NCBI GenBank assembly: GCA_013399875.1
Contig: VXAZ01000953.1
Location: forward strand, 1,642,968 to 1,706,967
Direction: 5' to 3'
From: Gymnorhina tibicen
Taxonomy: Eukaryota; Chordata; Aves; Passeriformes; Artamidae
Length of the DNA stretch: 64,000 nucleotides
In this document: positions 13,201-24,010 of the stretch, one piece after another
Layout: each line of letters begins with the position of its first letter
How positions within the stretch are numbered: position 1 is the first letter of the stretch
Made by a program: the position numbers and the translations under genes
The notes under the pieces: model-generated
What the model saw: the letters and a program-made list of their open reading frames with translations, nothing else
The model's database searches: none
Told to the model about the DNA's origin: nothing

Positions 13201-16200
13201 GTCTCACATTTGGTTTGGCTTGTAAAGTATCACATTCCCCATGGCAGACTACAACTGCACTGAGAATAATAGCTGATAGGTTGACTGCTTTCTGTGATGA
13301 CATTTTTCTTTTTGACAGACAAGCAGATGAGATTTCATTTTATTGAAGAGTTACAGTTTCAGCACTAAGCTGTGCTGGGATTTAACTGTTATGTTTGCAT
13401 TTTTGATGATTCTGAGGCTCAATAATAATTAACATTGACCCAGGGGTTGTACAGACCATTCTTTGTGCATGTTAAAATGATTCTACCCTTGCTCATAGCC
13501 AGGTATTCCAGTTTGTACACACCACACAATTTACAGAAAACACATTTTTTCTAAAAGGATGAAAACAGGGAAATTATCGAGGCCATTTCTTACTATGTGT
13601 GATATTTTAAAGTCAGGTGTCTTCAGTGCTGTGAGCCCAGCTGTGCAGGCACGGGAAGAAAAATGGAAATCACAGGGAATAAATGCAGAGCACCTGTGCA
13701 CATCTCTGTGCCTAGCTTGATGGCAACAGGTGCTAACGTCACGTGAGTTCAGTATCGTGCAGGATAAGTAACCCAGCAGTCGATAAAAGACACTGAATGA
13801 ATTAGAACATTCCTGGACTGGTGTTTTCTGAAGCCTTCTCTGCAAGAGTAAGCGGCATTGTGGCTTTTGAAAATCATGGCTTTAAAGCCTCTTATTTCAG
13901 TTTTAGGTCAAAATAAACTAGGCTCTCCTTTTCTAATATTAATAATTCAGGATTAACTGAAATCCAAGGTAAATTGACATAAGTGATCCTTATACTGAAA
14001 AATGGGTACTCCAAGGAGGTTCATGACTGTGTCTAAATCATTTAGAAAAGGAGTTTGGTTGCAGTGTTGCACTGCACTGTTTTGTGTCACTAAGACACAG
14101 ATGACTGAAAGTGAGGCCAAATGAGACCAGAGCTGCAAAGCTACTAAGGACATTGAAAATGCAAGTGGTCCCACGGTGGGATTTTCAGGAATGCCTATTC
14201 AAATGAGGATACCAAAAACTCTTTATGAAATTGGCATTTTTCCCTCTAGCATGAAAGTTGGCTAACAAAAGGCGAGGCTACCACTATATGTGGAACACAT
14301 GAATAGAGAGAAAACCCAGTCTATCTCCCAATGAAAGCAAGTTGCTCACTTTAGAGCTGTTTTTACTGAAGCTTTAAATATCCCTAGTAACGGGACTTTC
14401 ACAGTACTTCTCTCAAAGAGACGCCTCTTCAGTTTAGTATGGTTACCACTGGGACAGCTCTTATAGGCAAAGTGTTTTCTTCTTGGTTTCATTTAATTTT
14501 GTTTGGCCATGGAATCAACCTGATTGCAGTCCCAGGAGCAGGTCGGAACTATGTGCTTCTTCAAAATGAAACTGAATCTGATCTCTTGCTATTGAACCTG
14601 AATTAGCAGCTGGACTGGAGATGCTTTTTCTTTCAACCTATAGGGACCTCAGGCTGCTGGGGTAACCATGCAGCAGGACTGAACAGGCTTAAAAAGCACA
14701 GTTTTGTGTCTCTTACTCCACCTACCTTATTTTGTAATAACCACTAATATGTCTCGTTACTTCTAAATGATCTTTACCCTTTTAAATTAAAGACATGACT
14801 TTGAATTAAAGGAGTCACCTTAATAATTACTTTATACGAACCATACCCTCCTTCACAGTGAAGCAACATGCAGCATACACCAAACAGTGGACTATATATC
14901 ACTCCAAATGATATGGGTTCTAACCCATGACACACTCCCTTCTAGAGGCTCATAGCTTTTGAAAATATCACACTTCTCCACCTCCTGAGCTGTCATTCAG
15001 TCAAGTCTCACAGATGAAGCTTTTAAAATCTATGGTCATTGTTCACCCCCTTCTTGTAGCTCCCTTCCCTGGTCCCCCATTCATGTTATTCTTTGCAATC
15101 GCTCTTCCTTTTAGTTGTGTAGATTCAAAAGCCAAGGTCAAAGGGGCCTTTCAGGGCATGTCTACACTGCGTGATGCAGTGTTATCCCGCGACTCCGAAG
15201 GAGTGCTGAATGAGCCAGAGTTGGCAGTGCCCTGGAGAGACAAAGGTGTCATTTGGATGAAAGCATCCCATCTCGACTTGGGCACTTTAAGAGATGGAGA
15301 TTCACCTGTTCTTCTTCCCTTAATTTTTGCTTCTGATTTTCATTGATTCCCTGGCTAAAGTTTGTGCTTTTATTTCTCTCTCATTCTCTTTGGCCTTTTC
15401 ATTGCTGTGGACTTTTTCTTTCTTCCTTCTCTGTTTCAAGATAATTTACCTTACAGCTTGAAGTGAAAACAGCCAAAATGGCAGGGCAAGGGATGCTGGG
15501 ATATGATTTTCAAAACCATATAATTTTCTGAAGAATTAAAAGTCCAACTTCTAAATATACCTAAAGGGTCCTGATTTGAAAGACAGCAGTGTTAGGAACT
15601 AATGTGCCCTGAAAATTCGGGTTTTAATTTATGGCTCTTCTATGTAACAAAATTAATTCAGAGGAAACACAGATGTGAGTCTACAGTGGACTGGCCACTC
15701 ACCACTAAATCTATATGTTTGGGGAACGTATTAAGGAGGTTTTGTCTATGTGCCAAAGGTTATTTGCAATAAGCTGGAGCATCCAGCGCTCGTGGGGCTG
15801 GGCATGAAGAGAGCTGGCTCTGCCTTTGGCTGTGACTGATGGTGGTGAGCAACTGCCCTGCGTGAGCACAAGAAAATGGCCTGACCCTCACTGAGTGCAC
15901 CAGCACAGTTCTGCTGCCAGTCTGCTCCTCCTCCAGGTGGGTGTCTGGGAAAGATGGGGGCTGGGAAGGCTTTCCTCATCAGGGCTCCCTAGCACAGGGA
16001 GTTTCCCTAAAAAGGCCTTGTCAGTGGGAAGAAAACAAGCTTCTAAAACACTTCTGAAGCGTGATTTGTCTGACCTAGTTTAGGCTCCTGCTTTAGGATG
16101 ATCTGAGTCACACCCTCAAAGTTCCCGTTTCTCTTCATTGTCACCAAAGGGAGACCCGGTTGAAGCTCTCAGACACGTTTTACCAGGGGACCTCCATCTC

Positions 16201-17565
16201 CCAAGGGCAGGGGGAACAGCCGTGTGGGTTGGCAAGTGCCCACAAGCTCATGACACACTCTTCATCATGGAGATGAACCCTCAGGAACCCCAGGAGCCAG
16301 GGCAGAGCCTCCTAAGTCCCATAGGTGTAATTCAAAATGCCGTTGCACTTCTCCTCAGTGCCTTGGCATGGTGTCACCAGCAGTGACGTACATCACAGAG
16401 ATCTTTTCCTCAAATGTGATGTCCACTGCTTTCTACTACTCCACTTCTTACCTCTCTTCTTTTATGATTGCACAGTTTGCCTTCTTTTCTCTGCATCCTT
16501 TTTCTGAAGCTGAAGCTGATTTTCATTACTTAATCCTTTGGTCTACTTCTGTGTCAGCTGGTACTTGCAACTCTTCCCAGTTTAGTATCTTCTCTGAATG
16601 TCATTACCATATCATTACTTTCCTTTTCTAGTTTGTAACCCAGGACTAACACTGATACCTTCTTGACCCCAAAAGGCACTTCCCTTAAATTGCATACAGA
16701 TGTAGATAGCTAGCCAGATTTTCTTTGAAATGCTGTTTGCTTTTCTTAAAATAAATGGTGTACTGGGAACTGCAATGATATCATAGCAACAGGATATGAT
16801 TATGTAGGAGTCTGTACTGAGGGGTATTCCAGAAACTATATCTATATACATATGCATTTATTTGTGTAAGTGTGCACGCATGCGTGAATATTTGTGTTAA
16901 TAAAGTATTTAGATGTAATTAAAAAGCAAAGACCTTACTAATAACCTAAGACCTAACCTATTTTTTTTCTCTTTTGCAAGCAGTTTTACATTAAAAATAA
17001 ATTAGAAGTAACTCCATGGTGTGGCAGAGAAGCTGATGTAGTGACATTAGTGCTAAATAGAGAACAGCATCTGACTGTGCCTCCCAGACTCAGTAAGTGA
17101 AATAAGCTAAATCTGAATTTTGGTAGATGAAATCCTAAAAATCCAGCAATTAAAAAAAAAAATAATATTTTTAACATGCTCAACATTGTCACACTTTGGT
17201 TTAACTGTTGTCTGGGATGTGTTTTCACAATGGCAGATACAGCTATGCAGCTCACGTATATTCTGAGAAAACACGGTGTTATAACTTTCCAGACGCGTGC
17301 TTGGGAGTGAGTGCATGTGCGCATTGATGCTGGCTGGGGCTCCTGCATCGCCATCATCTCCTGTGCGTGCAGACCCATGCACTCCCGCTCCCACACGTGC
17401 ATGGGGGCTGCCTCCGTGTGCGAACACGCACATCTGCCTCGCAGTACTTCACAGCAATTTGCAGGCAGAGATCAATAGGTGTAGGAATTACTTCGACACG
17501 GATGTTAATTGAGATCTATATGGAAGGGAAAGGGATGATTTCTGTGGGTTTGGAAGCTATTCTGT
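10242..17565. other. Non-coding 5' flank of GAP43, second part
   Basis: No supported exon, RNA gene or recognisable transposon. Reading frames here are short and lack family signatures. Toward 16841-16895 there is alternating purine-pyrimidine sequence (TATA, TGTG and GCATGCGTG blocks). From about 17285 the DNA becomes richer in CpG and in CACGTG/CATGTG-type E-boxes as it approaches the promoter-like block. Confidence 0.6.
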
Positions 17566-17584
17566 AAAAAAAAAAAAAAAAAAA
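17566..17584 (+). repeat. Poly-A tract of 19
   Basis: Uninterrupted run of 19 A residues. There is no retroposon body directly upstream that would make it an obvious SINE or pseudogene tail, so it is listed only as a mononucleotide repeat. Confidence 0.9.
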
Positions 17585-18150
17585 GAAGTATTGCAGGACT
17601 ATCATTTTCTGTGCCTGTGGAAGGTCTGTGGGATGGACTGAGGGAACAAGGGAAAGAGTTGTCCCGTTCAGTGCTGCAGGACATCACTATTCAGGGTTTA
17701 TGCCTGCACATACGGAGAAGGCTGCACGTGCATATATGTTTGCGAGTGTGCTGGGGAGAGGGGTTTTTAACAGCCATTTTAACATATTTACCAGTTCCCG
17801 TTTAGCTCGCAGCTCCCACCTGTGCATGGCATGTACTGCCTGCCGTGGCAGTACCTCCATTCCCTCTTCTCCCCTCCGTGCCCACCCCACCCCACGCTTT
17901 CTGCACGCATAAATCCCACTCCTGGCCGTGGCCGGGGGCTTCGGCTGCTCCGGTGGGAGTAGGGCTGGGGGCTCCCCAGCTGCCCGGTCCCCTCCTCGCC
18001 CGGTGCCTCCCAGACACACCCCAGCCCACCCCACCCCTCCGCAGCCCGCAGTGTCCCCTCTCCCCTGTCGCCTCTGTACAGTGGGAAAGTCGTTGGGTAA
18101 TTGGGTCCAGATTGAAGATTTTAATTATTCATGAGGCTGGCGAGGGACTT

Positions 18151-18167
18151 GGGGGGGGTGGGGGTGG
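18151..18167 (+). repeat. G-tract, possible G-quadruplex, at the gap edge
   Basis: Runs of eight and five G followed by GG, just upstream of the N run. Such tracts often fail in sequencing and could be the cause of the gap. Confidence 0.7.
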
Positions 18168-18175
18168 CTGCCGGG

Positions 18176-18397
18176 NNNNNNNNNNNNNNNNNNNNNNNNN
18201 NNNNNNNNNNNNNNNNNNNNNNNNNNNNNNNNNNNNNNNNNNNNNNNNNNNNNNNNNNNNNNNNNNNNNNNNNNNNNNNNNNNNNNNNNNNNNNNNNNNN
18301 NNNNNNNNNNNNNNNNNNNNNNNNNNNNNNNNNNNNNNNNNNNNNNNNNNNNNNNNNNNNNNNNNNNNNNNNNNNNNNNNNNNNNNNNNNNNNNNNN
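18176..18397. other. Assembly gap (222 N)
   Basis: Unknown bases flanked on both sides by G-rich sequence. The length may be an estimate. Any translation drawn through it is meaningless. This is the most likely hiding place for GAP43 exon 1 if the flanking block is its promoter. Confidence 1.
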
Positions 18398-18656
18398 TAA
18401 GGGGGGAGGAAATTTCAGCTGCTTTCAGCAGACGTCTCTTTTGCAATTCTTTAGCATCTTGCGACTGAAGGTTCTTTTCACACCCTGCAACGTGACTGTT
18501 TTGCCTTTCCGGGGCTGGCGATGTGGGGAAGGGGGGTGGCCTACATGCACATTTGGGGGAGCTACCAGAATCCCCCCTCTATTCTCCTTATTATATTTTT
18601 TTTAATAGGGGCAGTTATATTGCCTAGGATTTTCTGTCTGTGGTTCTGAGGGTGTG

Positions 18657-18686
18657 GATGGGGCGGGGGGGGAGGTGGAGGGGAGT
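18657..18686 (+). repeat. G-rich tract, possible G-quadruplex
   Basis: GGATGGGGC followed by eight G, then GAGGTGGAGGGG, gives at least four G-runs within 30 bases. Its position just after the candidate promoter suggests a structured or hard-to-sequence segment. Confidence 0.6.
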
Positions 18687-20109
18687 GTTGCGGCTGGCAG
18701 GAAACGTGATGAGATCTGGCTCTACCTTGGAGATAAAGGAAGCAATTCTTCATCTTATGCCAAAAAAGAACGGATGCCCAGTGAGCCTTGATCCCTGGGC
18801 AGAACGCTCTCAATTGCTCCTGTTTCTGATGAATGGGAGATGCTTTATGTGCCTGTGCTGTGAGGTGGCTCGGAGGACAGGTGTATTCATTTTTCTGTGT
18901 TACAGCAATCTGAGCAAGAATTAACCTGAAGGAATTCTTTTTTAACCTATGCTATAGTGAAAAATCCAATTAATTAATAACAAAAGCATTAGCCTAAGGA
19001 GGGGGAGAGTCACCCTCTTTGCAATACCCTTCATAGTACAACCAGTTAGACAACTGTGCACCAGCTGGTAAAGAGACAGAGGACCACGCCTCTGCTAGCT
19101 CCGAACTCGGGTGGCATATGAGAAGCTCGCGGTGTGAACCTGTTGGAAACCAGTTCATTTTCTTTCCTGGTACCTCCTGGCTTTTGCTACAAGGGATTTG
19201 GGATGATGGGAAGGTTTGGGTGGCGGCTAGTTTTCAGTGTCAATATTTTTGTGTCCAAAATGATAATGAAATTAGAAAAAAAAGCTACTTAGATCATTTC
19301 CCCTTCACCCTTCCCCCTTTTATTTTGTGTGAAAGCCCAAACCTGCTCCTGATTAAGAGAGCCTGTTTTGGCTGAACCTCTTGGACTTCCTTGGGAGGAT
19401 GCTGGATTTATGCAGTTGGAACTTTGAGGCAGGAACTGACCCTAGATATCTTTGTAAGACATTTTAGAAACTTCCAAGAATTACGGATTTGTAGGAGCTC
19501 TGGTCCTTGTTCTGAGCACAAAACTCAACTCAGTCTTAGGCACAGCACCATACTGGTTACTTTCTTTATATATGCGTACATTCCTGTGTCTTTTTACAAC
19601 GTAGCACTGCAGTATTCTGTTCACACGCTGATGCGAGTAACTACAGTTCCTATGGAACAGCAAAGTGTTGAAAGAAGACCCAGGTTAAAGTGTGTTTCTG
19701 AATGGAGATGTGTGTGTTAGCAAACGAGGGAGAAATTTGTAGAATAATGGGGAGGGGCAAGTGATTGGGATAGAAAGACACCCTGCGTCATCCTGTGTTT
19801 TTCCTCATGCAGGTTTTTCAAATGCCTTGCAATTAATGATATACTCACTAAAATCTGGAAGGAGGGGGTGAAGGCTGGGGAGGGGGGGAACACATTGCAG
19901 TCAGCCAGCAGAGCACGTTCTGATGGCAAATACGGGATGAAAAGAGCAGAGGAGGAGAAGGAAGGCAGACTGGGAGGCAAAGTGACAGCAGTGGGCGGAG
20001 GCGCACAGCAAATTTTAAAATAAAGTAGGAGCTCTGGGGTTCTCCGGAGTCCGGAGAGAGCTACTGGGGAAGAGGGATCATTCTGCCCACACCCACCGCA
20101 GGTCGGGCA

Positions 20110-20530
20110 TTGAAGCTCCCGAGCGATACTCTGGTGTACGTGTTCTTTACATCTGTCCGGGTTCACTCCCGCGCCTGTGCGTTCCGCGGCACCGGGCGAT
20201 GCGCGGCGTGCGGGTGCCTGGCGCTCCGTCCGCGCTCCTCCGCGCGCCCGCCGCCGGCCCCAACGCGCACGCGCGGCGTCCACAGCCAGCGCACGCGCAC
20301 AGACCCCGCTCCCCTCTAAGGAGCCGCGGGGGCGCGNTGCGCACCGGCGCCGTGCGCTCCCCGCACGCGCTGTCCTCAGCCTCCCGCGGCCGCGCCGCCC
20401 GACTGTGCCTGCCCGAGCGTACTCGTGGGTACCGCCGGGCTCGGAGCCCGCCTGCTGCTCCCGTACCTGGATACGCGCCGCGGTTGCCAAACTGGCAGTA
20501 GTAGCGGCTCGCTCGGGAAAGCTGATGGAT
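20110..20530. promoter_or_regulatory. CpG island
   Basis: A hand count gives about 60 CpG dinucleotides in 20161-20520, with GC content far above the flanks. Outside these limits CpG falls back to the background of the window. Upstream at 20013-20028 is a TTTTAAAATAAAG stretch that could act as a TATA-like element. CpG islands usually mark unmethylated promoters, so this may start a GAP43 variant transcript, an antisense RNA, or a separate non-coding RNA. Long reading frames in it, including one of 310 codons on the minus strand (19717-20649), are a by-product of few AT-rich stop codons. One ambiguous base at 20337. Confidence 0.85.
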
Positions 20531-22650
20531 ACGCCACAGAAAGCTCTGACTGGGAGAAGAAAAAGACCGCGGTTTTCAGCTTGTGCTCTTCCTCTGTCCC
20601 CACCCAGGTCTTTCACAGAGAGAAAAAGATGGAATGGGGTCTTCAGCACTGGCAGGAGTTTTCTTCCAAAATAAATACAGCTCTCCTCAAATTATTTTTC
20701 AGGGGAAGTCCCTGGTGTCCCGCCTTTCTGGCAGCTAAAGAGCAAAATGTTGAAATTACAGGCTTGGGCGTGGAAGAAATCTCTTCACATTTGTGTCTAG
20801 GTGTGCCTGTGTGTGTCTGTCCTCCCACCCCTCAGAGACAAATATGTTCACACACTCATACCTTGCAGATTATTCTGTCTTGTGGGTGCGATGCCAGTGT
20901 GAAGAGTGAAGTATTTGACTGACTGACTGACTGTGCCCGCCCATGAGAGATGTAGATAGCTAAGTGTTGTCATTTCTGCCTACAGCTGACTGCAGCTCTG
21001 AATCTGAGCCCACAAAATATTCAGCTGAAAGGTAGCACAACTGAAAGGCTGGGTCGAGCTATATCTGAACTGAACTCAACCTTTACTGCCAGCGAGAGAT
21101 GCAGTCAGTAACACGCAGGGCTGGGCAGTGAGATAGGTGGCTAGAAATGCAAGTGTTGCATGCACTGCATTCTAGAACAGATGGACGTTATGGGGGTATG
21201 TGCTCAGTGTTGGATTGCATGAATGATTAAACAATAACCCGCAAGCAGGTTTCCCACTTGTGGGTGAGATGAGTCTCATTCATCACCAGCCATAGACAAC
21301 GGCTTCCCTCCCATTCGGTCTTCTCGTCCTCACCCCAGCGCCGGAGAGCCAGCGGCTGCAAAGGTTTAAACCTGCCACACCCATCAAATCAAAGGAGGGA
21401 GAGGGGAGAAGAGGCAGTCTGCATTTCTTCCCCCTTCCACACGAGCAGCATGAATAAACAGGGCTGTACCTCTAAAGATGCAGTTTAATGCAATTGGAGA
21501 AGGCAAAAGCATTAGGGAACAGTTCTAGCAATTACAGCCAGCCGGTGAGGTGGCTTGTCATTCCAGGAACTGCAGAGGTGTACAAGAAGGAGGAAATGGA
21601 GAAAAAGCGAGAGAGGAAGATGCATGCAGAGTTAAGGTTTTCTTGCCTCAGGATATTAGAATGTCTCAGGCTTCATTTAGGATAACTTAATTATACTGCA
21701 CAATCCAAATGCTTCAAAACTTGGAAGGCGTGGTCTTACCTTTAAACACCGCCGTGGACAGAGGAAAAGGGGTATTTGAAAGGATCCACGCCCCTCCTCC
21801 CACCACTTGCCAGCATGGTGTAAATCACCACAGACTACTGACTCCAGGGCAGAGGCACTTCTTCTCTGCACTTAGGGAGAATCTAGCCACTGCCTTTGCC
21901 TTTCTGAGAGACACTGAGCAGCTTCTCTGCTTCTTCCAGTAAACAATTGCTCCATGGAAGTTTAATTACTCCAGGTCCTTACTATTTCTCTTCCTGGGGC
22001 AATACCCCTGAGATTTCTACTGAGAAGGGTGTCTCCAGAGAAAAACCCCTCCCATCACCCTGTCCTCCACTGCCTTTGCTAACTATTAGAGACATTGATT
22101 TCTCCTAGATCATGTAATGTAACTGTTCTTAATGGCACAGGCAAGCCCCCCCTCCTAGGGAACTAATTGCAGGCAGAGATTCCAGTGGGAGAAGGGCAGC
22201 CGTAGTGCTTAGTGGGAAAGAAACCAGTCTGTGGATCTGAATTGTCTGTAGCCACTTGCTCCTGAATCAAAGTCACAGCAAAAACCAGTCACGCAGTACC
22301 TGCTGGTGTGCAGAGGCATCCCTGCCTAGAGGGCTGCACTGAATCTTCTGTGTGACCATGCCAGGCTGGGGACACGTGTGCAGCCCAAGGAACCAACATG
22401 TATTATCTGAGGACTTGCCCTGGCCCAATGCTGGGGCTGCCTGGATAATCTCAGAGCTGCTCCTGGCTCAGGATAAGGAAGTGAGCTGTAGTGCCAGACT
22501 CTGCCCATGCCTGCTGAGAGGGTGGGCATCGCTTGGAGATGAGGATGAGAGGGACCCCTCCTTTGGTCATGTGGCTTTGACTGACTAAAAGGAGAAAGTG
22601 CAAAGAGTTTTCACCTCAAATCCACTCTCATTTCAGGCCAGCTGTCCTGG
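20530..22650. other. Presumed GAP43 intron 1, no gene seen
   Basis: The sequence falls back to ordinary composition after the CpG island. It contains a short GACT tetramer run (20920-20932) and G/C-rich unique DNA with several retained CpGs around 21300-21360. No exon or transposon is recognisable. Confidence 0.5.
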
Positions 22651-22804
22651 ACCCTGAGATTAGCTCAGTTGGTTAGAGCATGGTGCTATTAACACCAAGG
22701 TTGTGGGATCAGTCCCTGGGTGGGCCATTGACTTAAGAGCTGGACTTGATGATCCTTATGGATCCCTTTACACTCAGAATATTATCTGATTTGGATTCTG
22801 TGAT
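22651..22804 (+). mobile_element. tRNA-Ile/CR1-tailed SINE (TguSINE1-like), copy 1
   Basis: The head (about 22651-22727) aligns base for base with tRNA-Ile(AAU). It has an A box TAGCTCAGTTGG (22661-22672), the D-loop and anticodon arm, a degraded B box GGATCAGTCC (22706-22715) and a 3' GGGCCA. The anticodon loop has changed from AAT to ATT and the acceptor stem no longer pairs well, so this is not a working tRNA. The tail (about 22728-22804) carries the CR1-type 3' end, TGGACTTGATGATCC followed by CAGAATATT and ending ATTCTGTGAT. CR1 would have mobilised it in trans. This architecture is known from passerine birds. Confidence 0.88.
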
Positions 22805-23238
22805 GCCATCCCAGGATCTAATAGCCATCCTGCCCAGACATTGTATTTCCCTCCCCTCATTTCCCAGAGAGCAGGAATTTCTCACTGCTGGCAGCTGCCA
22901 AGTTGCAGTGCCTTCTTGGGCTAGTGCGAAGGTGAACCAGGCCCATTGTCCCCTGCAAGATGAAGGCAGGCTGATAGTCTTGCACCATGCAAACAAAGGA
23001 TGTGTATTCCTGCTTGGATTTGCTGTGCTTGTGCTGTGAGGCGTGTGCTCCTCATAGTGACTCGTGTGCTCCATGTGCTGTCCATGGCAGAGGACATGGG
23101 GCAGAAGTGGGTTCTGCCTGATCTGTACCAAGCGGACACGTATCTGCTGAGGGATTGGTGCATTAACAGGTGAAACAGCAGCTATAGCCTGAAGGTTGCT
23201 CTTGCTTTTGGCTGAGATAATTTGAAGCAAAAGCACCA

Positions 23239-23367
23239 GAATCACAGAATATTCTGAGTTGGAAGGGACCCACAAAAATCACCGAGTCCAACTTTTAAGT
23301 GATTGGTCCATATGGGATGAAACTCACAACTTTGGTGTTATTAGCACCAGGCTCTATAAGCTGAGGC
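23239..23367 (-). mobile_element. tRNA-Ile/CR1-tailed SINE (TguSINE1-like), copy 2
   Basis: In reverse orientation to copy 1. The CR1-type tail comes first on the + strand (GAATCACAGAATATTCTGAG, then TTGGAAGGGACCCAC), followed by the reverse complement of the tRNA-Ile head. The anticodon loop (CTAATAA on the minus strand) is intact, but the D-arm is shortened so the A box is broken near 23356-23367. Only about 435 bp separates it from copy 1, giving an inverted pair of related SINEs. Confidence 0.87.
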
Positions 23368-23581
23368 CTCTGCATGGCTGTGGAAGGCTGGTGGTGCATT
23401 GCTGACTGCCATTTGCTCAGTGCATGCACTGCTGGCTCATGCATCCTTCCTTCTGTACGACTCTCCCACTGTCCTCTTTCTGAACATAAATGACTTGGGA
23501 TTCCTTTGTTGTTTAGGGCTTCCTCCCTGTACTGGGAGGACTTTATCTGGATATCAGAATGAACAATAGCTCTGATGACAG

Positions 23582-24006
23582 TGATGCCTTGAGGTGGCCA
23601 CCTAAAAACAGAGGCTAGACAAAAATAAGAGAACAAAAGTGGGTATTTATTTGAAGGGCCTTCAAAGGTGCACCCTGGGCAGTCAAAAGGCTCCACCCAA
23701 GATGGACCCCAGGTCACAGGTTCTTCACACTTTTATAAGTTTGGTCCATTTGCGTATCAGGGTTAATTCTCCAGTTATAACCTCAGTTAATGATGTAACT
23801 ACCCCAAGTTTGCCCCCCTCTCAAGGCTTTAGTTTACACATTTGGGGCCTGGGACAACAGGGGGTCCTTGACAAACAAACCTTAAAAGGTTTGTTATGTC
23901 TAACCAGCATGAGAGAACAGCAGCCAACAGGGCACACGAAACTTCAGAGTTACACACTAGGCAGTACAGGATTTGAAAAATATAAAAGTTAAAACCTAAG
24001 GCATCA
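23582..24006 (-). mobile_element. Solo LTR of an endogenous retrovirus
   Basis: A 425-bp unit bounded by 9-bp terminal inverted repeats TGATGCCTT (23582-23590) and AAGGCATCA (23998-24006), so it has the TG...CA ends of an LTR. It is flanked by a 4-bp direct repeat ACAG (23578-23581 and 24007-24010), which fits a target-site duplication. On the minus strand there is a TATAAAA box (complement of 23731-23737) and, about 80 bases further on, an AATAAA polyadenylation signal (complement of 23646-23651). This is the U3-R-U5 order and sets the orientation. No gag, pol or env sequence flanks it, so it is a solo LTR left by recombination. A 4-bp duplication suggests a gamma/ERV1-type element; exact family not assigned. 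Confidence 0.88.
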
Positions 24007-24010
24007 ACAG

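Larger units (their letters stand above)
17800..18720 (+). promoter_or_regulatory. GAP43: Candidate GAP43 promoter/exon 1 block, interrupted by assembly gap
   Basis: This is a GC-rich, C-tract and G-tract block with CpGs. In its middle is an AT-rich core at about 18117-18132 (TTTTAATTATTCATGA) next to a CAGATTGAAGAT motif, then long G runs that stop at an assembly gap. After the gap come an E-box (CAGCTG at 18417-18422) and further G-tracts. GAP43 exon 1 should encode about ten residues starting with a palmitoylated two-cysteine motif. I could not find such a coding stretch in the readable sequence upstream of exon 2. The distance from here to exon 2 (about 31 kb) is reasonable, since intron 1 is known to be long in vertebrates. 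Placement of the promoter here is inference; the alternative is that exon 1 lies upstream of the window. Confidence 0.4.

Noticed and set aside
17845..18468. 207-codon frame crossing the N run
   Set aside because: A third of it is unknown bases and the rest is proline-rich translation of a C-tract block, not a protein family.
19717..20649. 310-codon open frame on the minus strand
   Set aside because: It runs through the CpG island, where stop codons are rare by composition. It contains an ambiguous base, has no recognisable domain, and is matched by long frames on the other strand over the same DNA.
22651..22727. tRNA-Ile gene
   Set aside because: The anticodon loop is altered, the B box and acceptor stem are degraded, and the head runs directly into a CR1-type tail, so it is a SINE head.
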